A DNA stretch of 64,000 bases. It comes from Nocardioides mangrovicus. Lineage in GTDB: Bacteria > Actinomycetota > Actinomycetes > Propionibacteriales > Nocardioidaceae. Under the pieces are notes generated by a model, which was given only the letters and a program-made list of their open reading frames with translations, had not been told where the DNA came from and did not search any database. The translations under genes and the position numbers were made by a program. The first letter of the stretch is position 1, and each line of letters opens with the position of its first letter. Of this stretch, positions 28,111 through 35,644 are shown one piece after another. The stretch spans positions 225,577-289,576 of the forward strand of contig NZ_RDBE01000010.1 in the NCBI RefSeq assembly GCF_003674065.1. The letters are read 5' to 3'.

Positions 28111-29048
28111 GCGCGCAGCCCTCACCCACGGCGGGCGTGAGCGTGGTCGTCCCCCACTACGGCGACCCGGCGCCCACGCTGCGACTGCTCGACGCCCTGC
28201 GCGACCAGCGCGGGGTGGACCTGCAGCTGGTGGTCGTCGACGACGCCTCCCCCCAACCGTTTCCCGAGCCGTTTCCCGAGCCCGTTCCCGGGCAGCCGGG
28301 AGACACCGGCGTCGAGGTCGTCCGTCGCCGGGTCAACGGCGGGTTCGGCAGTGCGGTCAACAGCGGCGCCGCCCGGGCCCGCCAGCCGTGGCTGCTGGTG
28401 CTCAACAGCGACGTCGAGGTCGGGCCGACCCTCGTGTCCGACCTGCTGCGGGCGGCCGCCTCGTGGCAGCCTGCCGTCGTGAGCCCGAGGGTGGTCGACC
28501 GCGACGGGGTCGAGGCCTGGACCGGCCGTCGCTTCCCCAGCACCACTCAGCAGGCGGTGGAGTGGCTCACGCCCCTGGCCCGCTACCGCGACCGCGGCTG
28601 GTGGCACCGGGCGGTCGGCCACGACGTCGGCGCCCGCGGCCGTACGCAGGTCGTCGACTGGGTGGTCGGCGCCGCGATGCTGCTGCCGACCGAAGCGTTC
28701 GCCGCCGCCGGCGGCTTCGACGAGCGTTTCCACATGAACGCCGAGGAGGTGGACCTTCAGCGCCGGCTGCGCGAGCAGGGCGTCCGCGCCGTGGCGCTGG
28801 CCGAGCCGACGCTGGTGCACGTGGGCGGCGGGTCGTCCCACAGCACCCGCCGGCGCGGCTGGCTGGTCGATTCCCGGCTGCGGTACGCCGAGAAGTGGGG
28901 CGGGCGGCGCCGGCTGCAGGCCGCGCTCACCGCGGCCACCGGCGCCAACCTGGCCGTCAACGCCTGCCGCCGGCTGGCCGGTCGCGACCTGCACCCGCTC
29001 GGCGTCGCCCGCGAGGAGCTCGCGCTGATCTGGGGGGCTGGGCGATGA
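28107..29048 (+). CDS. Family 2 glycosyltransferase (rhamnosyltransferase-like)
   Basis: This 313-residue GT-A enzyme starts VSVVVPHYGDP and has LNSDVEV as the DXD-like motif and a late HMNAEEVDLQRRL segment (acceptor/base region). The order and spacing resemble WbbL-type rhamnosyltransferases. A Pro/Phe/Glu run near residues 50-60 is encoded by short repeats of TTTCCCGAGCCG (28260-28295). ATG 28107 shares ATGA with the flippase stop. dTDP-rhamnose made from the rml genes elsewhere in the window is a reasonable donor, but this is inference. Confidence 0.85.
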   Translation: MSAQPSPTAGVSVVVPHYGDPAPTLRLLDALRDQRGVDLQLVVVDDASPQPFPEPFPEPVPGQPGDTGVEVVRRRVNGGFGSAVNSGAARARQPWLLVLNSDVEVGPTLVSDLLRAAASWQPAVVSPRVVDRDGVEAWTGRRFPSTTQQAVEWLTPLARYRDRGWWHRAVGHDVGARGRTQVVDWVVGAAMLLPTEAFAAAGGFDERFHMNAEEVDLQRRLREQGVRAVALAEPTLVHVGGGSSHSTRRRGWLVDSRLRYAEKWGGRRRLQAALTAATGANLAVNACRRLAGRDLHPLGVAREELALIWGAGR

Positions 29049-29566
29049 CGCTGCGCGCCGGGCTGCGCTGGCACCTGGGACGGGCGCGGACCGCCGCCAC
29101 CCGCCACCGGTTCGCCGCCCTGGGCCCTGGCACCGTGATCGTGCGACCGCACGCCCTGCGCGGTCTGGCCGGCGTCTCGATCGGTCGCGACTGCGCGATC
29201 TACGAGGACGTCTGGCTGCAGTGCGAGGCGGGCGGCACCTTGTCCATCGGCGACCACACGTACCTGGGCAACGGCGTGCACCTGCACGCCATCGACCCCG
29301 TGAGCATCGGCAGCGGGTGCGTCCTGGCCGACGGTGTCTTCGTCGCCTCCGCCGACCACGACCGCGTCGACCGCCACCGGGTGCACGGATCCGGCCCGGT
29401 GGTCATCGGCGACGACGTCTTCCTCGGCCAGCGCGCCGTGGTGCTCGGCGGGGTGACCATCGGCGACGGCGCCACCGTCGGGGCCCATGCGGTGGTCACC
29501 CGCGACGTGGCGCCGGGCCAGGTCGTCGGCGGCGTGCCGGCCCGGCCGCTGGGGTCGACGTCGTGA
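29045..29566 (+). CDS. Hexapeptide-repeat acyltransferase
   Basis: This 173-residue protein is built mostly of left-handed beta-helix repeats (VSIGRDCAI, LSIGDHTYLG, VVIGDDVFLG, VTIGDGATVGAHAVV). ASADHD places the expected catalytic histidine in a loop, and GGVPARPLG is the typical ending. It probably O- or N-acetylates a sugar made or transferred by this operon. The start ATG 29045 shares ATGA with the upstream glycosyltransferase stop, and its own stop shares GTGA with the epimerase start. Confidence 0.85.
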   Translation: MTLRAGLRWHLGRARTAATRHRFAALGPGTVIVRPHALRGLAGVSIGRDCAIYEDVWLQCEAGGTLSIGDHTYLGNGVHLHAIDPVSIGSGCVLADGVFVASADHDRVDRHRVHGSGPVVIGDDVFLGQRAVVLGGVTIGDGATVGAHAVVTRDVAPGQVVGGVPARPLGSTS

Positions 29567-30588
29567 GGGTGCTGCTCACCGGCGGGGCCGGCTTCATCGG
29601 CCAGCACCTCGCCCGCGCGCTCACGGCCGGCGGCCACGACGTCACGGCCCTGGACCTGCTGGTGCCGCAGGTGCACGCCGACGCCGAGGCCGCGGTGCGC
29701 ACGTTCCCCGGCGAGGTGGTGCGCGGCGACGTCGCGGACCCCGGCGCGTGGGCCGCGCTGGCCCGTCCCGATGCGGTGGTGCACCTGGCCGCCGAGACCG
29801 GCACCGCGCAGTCGATGTACGAGCAGGAGCGCTACCGCTCGGTGAACGTCGGCGGCACCACGCTGGCCGGTGAGCACGCCGCGCGATGGCAGGTGCCGCT
29901 GGTCGCGCTGAGCTCGCGGGCGGTCTACGGCGAAGGACGCTACGAGGACGGAGCGCCCGTGGCCTCCCGCGAGGACGACCCGCACCACCCGGTCTCGGTG
30001 TACGGGGAGACCAAGTCGCAGGGCGAGGCCGCGCTGCTGCCGGCGGCGGGCCGCGTGCCGGTGACGATCGTGCGGCCGCAGAACGTCGTCGGCCCGGGGC
30101 AGGCGCTGCACAACCCCTACACCGGCGTGCTCGCGGCGTTCTTGGCCATGCTCCGCGAGGGCCGGCCCGTGACCGTCTACGGCGACGGCTCGCAGACCCG
30201 GGACTTCGTGCACGTGGCCGACGTCGCGGTGTTGCTGACCTGGCTCGTCGACCACCCCGGCGACACCGGGGCGCCGCGGGTGCTCAACGCCGGCACCGGT
30301 GTGCGCACCAGCCTGCTGCAGCTGGCCCACCAGGCGATCGCCGGCCGGCCCGACGGCGTCGACGCGGCCGTGGAGGTGGTGCACCTCGACGTGCACCGGG
30401 CCGGCGACATCGAGCACGCGTGCGCCGACCTGGCCCGGCTGCGCGAGAGCGGTGCGCCGCTGCCCGCGTGGACCACCGCCGACGCCGTCGCCGACTTCGT
30501 CCGCCGCTCCTGGGACCAGCCGGGCGCGCGGGCCTCGGCCTGGGACGACGCCCTGGAGGAGCTCGCCGACCGGGGCCTCACCTCGTGA
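29563..30588 (+). CDS. NAD-dependent nucleotide-sugar epimerase/dehydratase
   Basis: This 341-residue extended SDR opens with [15 protein letters not shown] (NAD-binding loop) and has the catalytic SSRAVYGEG segment and a YGETK Tyr/Lys pair near residue 147. The VRPQNVVGPGQ and DGSQTRDFVHVADVA motifs match UDP/dTDP-sugar 4-epimerases and related dehydratases. Which nucleotide sugar it acts on is not clear. It is coupled on both sides (GTGA with the acyltransferase and GTGA with the next glycosyltransferase). Confidence 0.85.
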   Translation: MRVLLTGGAGFIGQHLARALTAGGHDVTALDLLVPQVHADAEAAVRTFPGEVVRGDVADPGAWAALARPDAVVHLAAETGTAQSMYEQERYRSVNVGGTTLAGEHAARWQVPLVALSSRAVYGEGRYEDGAPVASREDDPHHPVSVYGETKSQGEAALLPAAGRVPVTIVRPQNVVGPGQALHNPYTGVLAAFLAMLREGRPVTVYGDGSQTRDFVHVADVAVLLTWLVDHPGDTGAPRVLNAGTGVRTSLLQLAHQAIAGRPDGVDAAVEVVHLDVHRAGDIEHACADLARLRESGAPLPAWTTADAVADFVRRSWDQPGARASAWDDALEELADRGLTS

Positions 30589-31580
30589 GGGTGCTGCTGG
30601 TCTCGCCGCGCTTCCACGGCTACTGGCGCTCGATCGCGGCGGCCCTCTCCGCGGCCGGGCACCAGGTGCGCGCCCACCCCTACGACCAGCGGTCGGCCGG
30701 CGCGCTGGTGGCGCACAAGCTCGGCCGGGAGCTGCCCGCCCGACTGGCCGGCCGCCCCGCCACCGGCGCCGAGGGGACGCTGACCCGGCGCGCCGTCGCC
30801 TTGCTGCGCGAGAGCCGGCCCGAAGCCGTGGTGGTCGTACGCGGCGACGGGCTGGGGCCGGCGTTCTACGAGGAGCTCGACGCGGCCCGCGTGCCCCGCG
30901 TGCTCTGGCTCTACGACGAGGTCCGGCGCACCGGCTGGAGCCCGGAGACGCTGCGCGCCGTCGGTCCGGTGGCGACGTACTCGCCGCTCGACGCGGCGGC
31001 GCTGGGGCTGCGCTACCTGCCGCTGGCCTTCGATCCGGCGGTCGCCGACCTGCACCAGGTGGCCCGCACCGACGACGTGGTGTTCATCGGCGCGCGCTAC
31101 CTCTCGCGCGAGGAGGTGCTGGTGGGGCTGCAGGCCGCCGGGGTGCCGGTGCGCGCCTTCGGGCGCGACTGGTCGCGGCACCTGCTCGACCGCGCGCGTA
31201 CCTGGGGCGGCGCCCGTCCGGGCGTACCGTCGGGGCGCGACGTCTCGCGGGCCGAGGGCTACCGGCTGATGGCCGGGGCCGGCGGCGCGCTCAACCTCCA
31301 CGGCGACCAGGACGGCTTCACGATGCGCACCTTCGAGGCCAGCGGCGTCGGCGGCCTGCAGCTGCTCGACCGCGACGACGTCGGCGAGCTCTACGAGCCC
31401 GGCGTCGAGCTGCTCACCTTCACCGGCGTCGAGGAGCTGGTCGACCTGGTCCGCCGGGCCCGGCACGAGCCGGGATGGGCCGAGACGGTGCGGGCGCGAG
31501 GTCGCGAGCGCACGCTGGCCGAGCACACCTTCGCCCACCGCGTGGGCGTGCTGGAGGAGCTGTGGTCCACGTGGGGCTGA
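30585..31580 (+). CDS. CgeB-like glycosyltransferase
   Basis: This 331-residue GT-B-like protein resembles the CgeB/DUF3880 group. The N-terminal half has VLWLYDEVRRTGW and TYSPLDAAALGLRYLPLAFD; the C-terminal half has VVFIGARYLSREEVL and a GALNLHGDQDGFTMRTFEA segment in place of the usual nucleotide-binding loop. Such proteins decorate surface or spore layers with sugars. The start GTG 30585 shares GTGA with the epimerase stop. It overlaps the next reading frame at its end. Confidence 0.75.
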   Translation: MRVLLVSPRFHGYWRSIAAALSAAGHQVRAHPYDQRSAGALVAHKLGRELPARLAGRPATGAEGTLTRRAVALLRESRPEAVVVVRGDGLGPAFYEELDAARVPRVLWLYDEVRRTGWSPETLRAVGPVATYSPLDAAALGLRYLPLAFDPAVADLHQVARTDDVVFIGARYLSREEVLVGLQAAGVPVRAFGRDWSRHLLDRARTWGGARPGVPSGRDVSRAEGYRLMAGAGGALNLHGDQDGFTMRTFEASGVGGLQLLDRDDVGELYEPGVELLTFTGVEELVDLVRRARHEPGWAETVRARGRERTLAEHTFAHRVGVLEELWSTWG

Positions 31581-32596
31581 CCCATCCGCAGGACCTGCGC
31601 GCCTGGCAGCGCTGGCAGGACTCCCGCCACCCCGCACGGTCGGTGCTCACGCGCGTACGCCCGCGCCCGGCGCGCGGAGTGCTCACCCGCGGCGGCGAGG
31701 CACCCGACGTGCTCGTCGCCCTCGACAGCGGCTCGCCCAGCAACCGGGCGGCACTGCTTGCTCCGGTGGCCCACCTGCCCCGCGAGCGCGTGGCCGTCCT
31801 GGCACCACCCGGGCTCGCGCCGACCTCGGCCGGATGGCGCTCCGCGCCGTGGTCGGCCGACACGCTCGACCGGTCGCTGGACTCCGTACGTCTCGTGGTC
31901 TCGGCCGGGCACTACCTACCGCTGGGCGGCGCCGGCTTCGCGCTGGCCACAAGCCGCGACGTGCCTTTCGTGGTGGTGCAGCACGGGCTGCTGACCCCGC
32001 ACGCCCCGCCGCTGCCCCCCTCGGCCCGGCTGCTGGCCTGGAGCGAGGCCGACGTCGAGTTCTGGTGCGCCGGTCGCGACGACGTGCGCTCGGCAGTGGT
32101 CGGCGCGCAGCTGCTGTGGGAGGCCACCGCGGCGGCCGGCGGCGACGACGACGTGCCGCGTACGCCGGCCGGACCGCCGACGTACCTGGGGCAGCTGCAC
32201 GGCGCGGAGCTGCCGCGCCCGGTGCTGGCCGCGGCGGCCGAGGCCTTCTGCCGCGAGACCGGCGCAAGCTACCGGCCGCACCCCTCCGAGCGCGACCGGG
32301 CCAGCCGACGCCAGCACGCGCGCTGGGAGGCGGCCGGCATCGTCGTCGAGCGCGACGGACCGCCGCTGGCCGAGCTCGGCACCCCGGTGGTGAGCGTGTT
32401 CTCCACCGGCGTGCTGGAGGCGGCCGCCCGCGGCCTGCCCGCGTGGGTGGAGCTCCCCGACCCGCCGCCGTGGCTGGCGGAGTTCTGGGCGCGCTACGGC
32501 ATGCGGCGCTGGGGCGAGGACCCGACGCCGGCGCCGCCGCTGCCCGCCACCGCACCGGCACAGCTGGTGGCCCGAGCGATCGAGGGGCTGCTGTGA
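31562..32596 (+). CDS. GT-B-like protein, candidate CMP-nonulosonate or Kdo-type transferase
   Basis: This 344-residue protein is not recognised with certainty. It has two Rossmann-like halves. The first ends with VVQHGLLTPHAPP (about 138-150) and LLAWSEADVEFW; the second has YRPHPSERD (about 239) and VFSTGVLEAAARG (about 281). An HP dipeptide followed by an ST/SS pair is a feature of CMP-sugar-using bacterial sialyl- and Kdo-type transferases and of CDP-glycerol transferases. The very next gene makes a CMP-sugar, and its start overlaps this stop as GTGA. I chose GTG 31562, four bases after GGAGG; GTG 31571 is also possible. Confidence 0.55.
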   Translation: MVHVGLTHPQDLRAWQRWQDSRHPARSVLTRVRPRPARGVLTRGGEAPDVLVALDSGSPSNRAALLAPVAHLPRERVAVLAPPGLAPTSAGWRSAPWSADTLDRSLDSVRLVVSAGHYLPLGGAGFALATSRDVPFVVVQHGLLTPHAPPLPPSARLLAWSEADVEFWCAGRDDVRSAVVGAQLLWEATAAAGGDDDVPRTPAGPPTYLGQLHGAELPRPVLAAAAEAFCRETGASYRPHPSERDRASRRQHARWEAAGIVVERDGPPLAELGTPVVSVFSTGVLEAAARGLPAWVELPDPPPWLAEFWARYGMRRWGEDPTPAPPLPATAPAQLVARAIEGLL

Positions 32597-33294
32597 GGCT
32601 GCTGGTGCTCGTCCCCGCCCGCGGCGGCTCAAAGGGGATCCCGCGCAAGAACGTCCGCGACGTGGCCGGCAAGCCGCTGCTGGCCTGGACGGTGGAGCAC
32701 GCCCGCGAGCTGGCCCGGGAGCTGGCCGACGACGCCGGACCGACGGTCGACGTCGTGGTCTCCACCGACGACGCCGAGATCGCCGAGGTCGCCCGCGCGG
32801 CCGGGGCCGAGGTGCCGTTCGTCCGGCCGGCCGAGCTGGCCGAGGACACCACCGCCACCGAGCCGGTGGTGCTCCACGCCATCGAGGAGATGACCACCGC
32901 GGGCCGCGAGCCCGACGTCGTGATGCTGCTGCAGGCCACCTCGCCGGTGCGGCTGCCGGGCACGCTGTCGCGATCGGTCGCGGAGTTCACCGCCGCCGAC
33001 GTCGACTCGATGGTGGGCGTCGTGCCGCACGCCCCGTTCATGTGGCGCGCCGGCCGGCCGCCGACGGCGGCCTACGACGTCGCCCACCGGCTCCGGCGGC
33101 AGGACCTGTCGCCCGACGACCTGCTCTACCGTGAGACCGGCTCGCTCTACCTGACCCGGACCGAGGTCTACCGCGAGCACCACAACCGGCTGGCCGGGCG
33201 CATCGCGCTGTTCGTCATGGCCGAGGTGGAGGGCATCGACGTCGACACCGAGCTCGACCTCGCCCTGGCCGAGGAGCGGCTGCGGCGGATGTGA
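32593..33294 (+). CDS. neuA: CMP-N-acylneuraminate (nonulosonate) cytidylyltransferase
   Basis: This 233-residue enzyme joins CTP to a sialic-acid-like sugar to give the CMP-activated donor. The N-terminal PARGGSKGIPRKN is the hallmark CTP-binding loop of NeuA/PseF/LegF. VSTDDAEIAEVA and LLQATSPVR follow in the usual places, and DVDTELDLALAE ends the fold. The sugar (NeuNAc, legionaminic or pseudaminic acid) cannot be told from sequence. GTG 32593 is coupled to the upstream putative transferase. The matching synthase is at 35645-37882; no NeuC-type hydrolysing epimerase is in the window. Confidence 0.9.
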   Translation: MRLLVLVPARGGSKGIPRKNVRDVAGKPLLAWTVEHARELARELADDAGPTVDVVVSTDDAEIAEVARAAGAEVPFVRPAELAEDTTATEPVVLHAIEEMTTAGREPDVVMLLQATSPVRLPGTLSRSVAEFTAADVDSMVGVVPHAPFMWRAGRPPTAAYDVAHRLRRQDLSPDDLLYRETGSLYLTRTEVYREHHNRLAGRIALFVMAEVEGIDVDTELDLALAEERLRRM

Positions 33295-33302
33295 GCGGCG
33301 GC

Positions 33303-34064
33303 TCAGGCGCGAGCGGCGTAGTAGATCCAGTTCGACGTCGGTGCACTCCCGGAGAGCACCTCCTCGCCGAAGGCGTCGTAGAGCCGCGCCGTGCCGAAGC
33401 CGGCGGCGCCCAGCTGCGCGCGCTGCCGCTCCGGGGAGATGTAGTAGTGCATCAGCGCGAAGTCGTGCGCCTCGTCGTTGATGATCGCGTACTCCTCGGT
33501 GTGCACCTCGCCGCGGCGCAGACGCAGGTGGCGAGGCAGGTGGCGCAGGGCGTGCGCCGACGCGACCAGGGTGCGACGTCCGAACCGGCGTGTCCGTTGC
33601 CACGGCAGCAGGTTGAACCGCTCGTACTCGCGGTTGTGGGAGGAGAACAGGAACACCCCGCCCGGATCGAGCACGCGCCGCACCTCCGCGAGCACCAGCA
33701 GCCGGTCGTCGGGCGGGACGCTGTCGATGCCGTTGAAGCTGAAGACGACCAGGTCGAAGCTGTCGTCGGCGAACCGGGAGAGGTCGCGGGCGTCGCCCCA
33801 GGAGAGGTCGGCGCCCGGGTACTGCGAGCGGGCCACCTCCACCATGCGCTCGGAGTAGTCGATGCCGACGTAACTCGCGGCCGGCTCCGAGAGCACCGGG
33901 ACCGTGCGGCCGACACCGATGCCGATGTCGAGCACGCGGCCCTCGCGCACCGTCGGCTCCAGGTCGGCCAGCGCCCGCGCCTCGGGCCGGCCGACGAGAC
34001 TCATGCCGACGTAGATCTGGACCGCGTCGTCGTCGCGGTAGAGGTCCTGGTTCTGGTTCGACAT
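33303..34064 (-). CDS. SAM-dependent methyltransferase (class I)
   Basis: This 253-residue protein has a class I Rossmann fold with SAM-binding motif VLDIGIGVGR (44-53), an acidic YVGIDYSERM second strand, GDARDLS as motif III region and FDLVVFSFNGID as motif IV. Downstream ERFNLLPW and an EEYAIINDE segment have no obvious substrate signature. It is convergent with the CMP-sugar synthetase gene and divergent from the DUF4832 gene. It may methylate a sugar of the glycan, but other small substrates are possible. Confidence 0.8.
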   Translation of the reverse strand: MSNQNQDLYRDDDAVQIYVGMSLVGRPEARALADLEPTVREGRVLDIGIGVGRTVPVLSEPAASYVGIDYSERMVEVARSQYPGADLSWGDARDLSRFADDSFDLVVFSFNGIDSVPPDDRLLVLAEVRRVLDPGGVFLFSSHNREYERFNLLPWQRTRRFGRRTLVASAHALRHLPRHLRLRRGEVHTEEYAIINDEAHDFALMHYYISPERQRAQLGAAGFGTARLYDAFGEEVLSGSAPTSNWIYYAARA

Positions 34065-34141
34065 CGGATCCGTCCTTGGTGCGAGCGTCCGCCCTCGGGC
34101 CCGGCTCTCACCGAAACCCCACCAAGTCTACATTTCGCTCA

Positions 34142-34153
34142 TACCGTTGAGGC
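34142..34153 (+). promoter_or_regulatory. Probable -10 box TACCGT before the DUF4832 gene
   Basis: TACCGT at 34142-34147 lies six bases before ATG 34154. The intervening GAGG is too close to the start to act as a normal ribosome site, so a leaderless mRNA is likely. Confidence 0.45.
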
Positions 34154-35476
34154 ATGAATCGCCCTCACCGTCGCCTGGCGAGCGTGTGCCTGGCCGCCCT
34201 GGGCCTGGGGCTGGTCGCTGGACTGGCGACCGCGCCCGCCGACGCCGCCCGGGGTCGGGCAGTGACGTTCCACCCGCGCCCGCTCGCGGCCGGTGCGATC
34301 GTGGCCAACACGCTGCGCGGGGAGTACGAGTGGCAGGGCAACAGCGCGCAGCCCACCGGCGTCGCCGTACCCGACACCTACTACCGCGACGCCGTGCGCT
34401 GGGCCCAGGTCGAGCCGACGCTCGGCACGTTCGACGACTCCCGCTTCGAGCAGGGCCTCGCCGACGCGGCCGCGAAGGGGGGCCGCTTCGGCTTCCGGGT
34501 GATGGCCTGGTGCCCCGGCTGCTGGATGCAGGACTCGACCGTGCCGTCGTGGCTGCCGACGCAGGGCGACGGCATCCCGGACTGGAACAGCCCGACCTTC
34601 ATCAGCGCCTGGCAGGGCCTGATGGCCCACCTCGGTGCGAGGTACGGCGACGACCCGCGGCTGGGCGTGATCGACGTCGGCGGCTACGGCAAGTACGGCG
34701 AGTGGCACACCGACGGCGAGGGCACGGCCGCGACGCCGGCCACGATGCGGGCGATCATCTCCGCCGTCGTGGACAACTTCCCGCGCGACCACGTCGTCAT
34801 CAACGCCAGCGACGCCACCGGCACGGCCATCGCGATGTCGCTGAGTCCCCGCATCGGCCTGCGGGCCGACTGCCTGGGCGCCCCGAACATGTACTCGCTG
34901 GTCGCCACCTCCCGGGCGCTCCAGCGACGCTGGCGCACGGCTCCGGTGCTCTCGGAGTGGTGCCACGCGGGCGGATCGAGCACGGTGCTCGGCGCCCGCC
35001 AGGTGCGTCGCTACCACGTGTCCACGGTCTCCAGCGGCAACTTCCCGGTGGCCTACGCGGCCATGTCGGCCGCCCAGCGGGCCGGGTGGCTGAACGCGGT
35101 CCGCACCGCCGGCTACCGCTACGGACTGCGCAGCCTGACCCTGCCGCGCACGGTGCGCCCGGGCCGATCGTTCGTGGTGCGGACCGGCTTCGTCAACACC
35201 GGCTCCGCGCCCACCTACGACGACTGGCGGCTGCAGCTGCGCCTCGTGCGCGCCGGGCGCACGGTGGCCACCGTGCCGCTGCGCGGCGACCTGCGCCGGC
35301 TGCTGGCCGGCGTTCGGACCTTCCGCAGCCGCGCCGTCGTCGGTGTCCCGCGCGGGACCTACCAGCTGCGCCTGGCCGTCGTCGACCCCCGCGGCTACCT
35401 GGCCCCGATGGCGCTCGCCACCGCCGGGCGGACCTCCGACGGGGCGTACCGGGTGGGGCGGGTGCGCGTCCGGTAG
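34154..35476 (+). CDS. Secreted DUF4832 glycosidase-like protein
   Basis: This 440-residue protein has a clear signal peptide (basic start, hydrophobic 9-27, AxA-type cleavage near 31). The following region (about 45-330) is laid out like a TIM-barrel glycoside hydrolase of the DUF4832 type, with WAQVEPTLGTFD early, IDVGGYGKYGEWH in the middle and LSEWCHAG later, where acidic residues sit on strand ends. The C-terminus (about 335-440) is a beta-sandwich like those attached to such barrels. It probably acts on extracellular polysaccharide, perhaps trimming the product of this locus; activity is not shown. Start ATG 34154. Confidence 0.75.
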   Translation: MNRPHRRLASVCLAALGLGLVAGLATAPADAARGRAVTFHPRPLAAGAIVANTLRGEYEWQGNSAQPTGVAVPDTYYRDAVRWAQVEPTLGTFDDSRFEQGLADAAAKGGRFGFRVMAWCPGCWMQDSTVPSWLPTQGDGIPDWNSPTFISAWQGLMAHLGARYGDDPRLGVIDVGGYGKYGEWHTDGEGTAATPATMRAIISAVVDNFPRDHVVINASDATGTAIAMSLSPRIGLRADCLGAPNMYSLVATSRALQRRWRTAPVLSEWCHAGGSSTVLGARQVRRYHVSTVSSGNFPVAYAAMSAAQRAGWLNAVRTAGYRYGLRSLTLPRTVRPGRSFVVRTGFVNTGSAPTYDDWRLQLRLVRAGRTVATVPLRGDLRRLLAGVRTFRSRAVVGVPRGTYQLRLAVVDPRGYLAPMALATAGRTSDGAYRVGRVRVR

Positions 35477-35644
35477 GGGTGGGGGTTGCCCGGATTCACC
35501 GGCCGGCGGGTGAAACCGGGGGACGAACCCGCGCGAACCGGGCGCGAAACCACCGGGATCGCGCATCGCCGCGCCCTTTTGTCCGCACCCGCCGGTTTGC
35601 AGAAGTCGCCGCCCTTGTCCCATTTGTCCCATTAGACTCATCGC
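35477..35644. promoter_or_regulatory. Intergenic region upstream of the NeuB fusion
   Basis: These 168 bases hold an imperfect stem TTCACC...GGGTGAA (about 35497-35516) that may end the DUF4832 transcript, and a direct repeat TTGTCCCAT at 35615-35623 and 35624-35632. TAGACT at 35633-35638 lies six bases before GTG 35645, fitting a leaderless start; the repeat sits where a regulator could overlap the promoter. Confidence 0.5.

Noticed and set aside
26203..28125. Long minus-strand open frame over the ABC flippase
   Set aside because: It lies fully antisense to a gene with clear P-loop and signature motifs; its residues (mostly Arg, Gly, Gln, His) are typical of GC-driven shadows.
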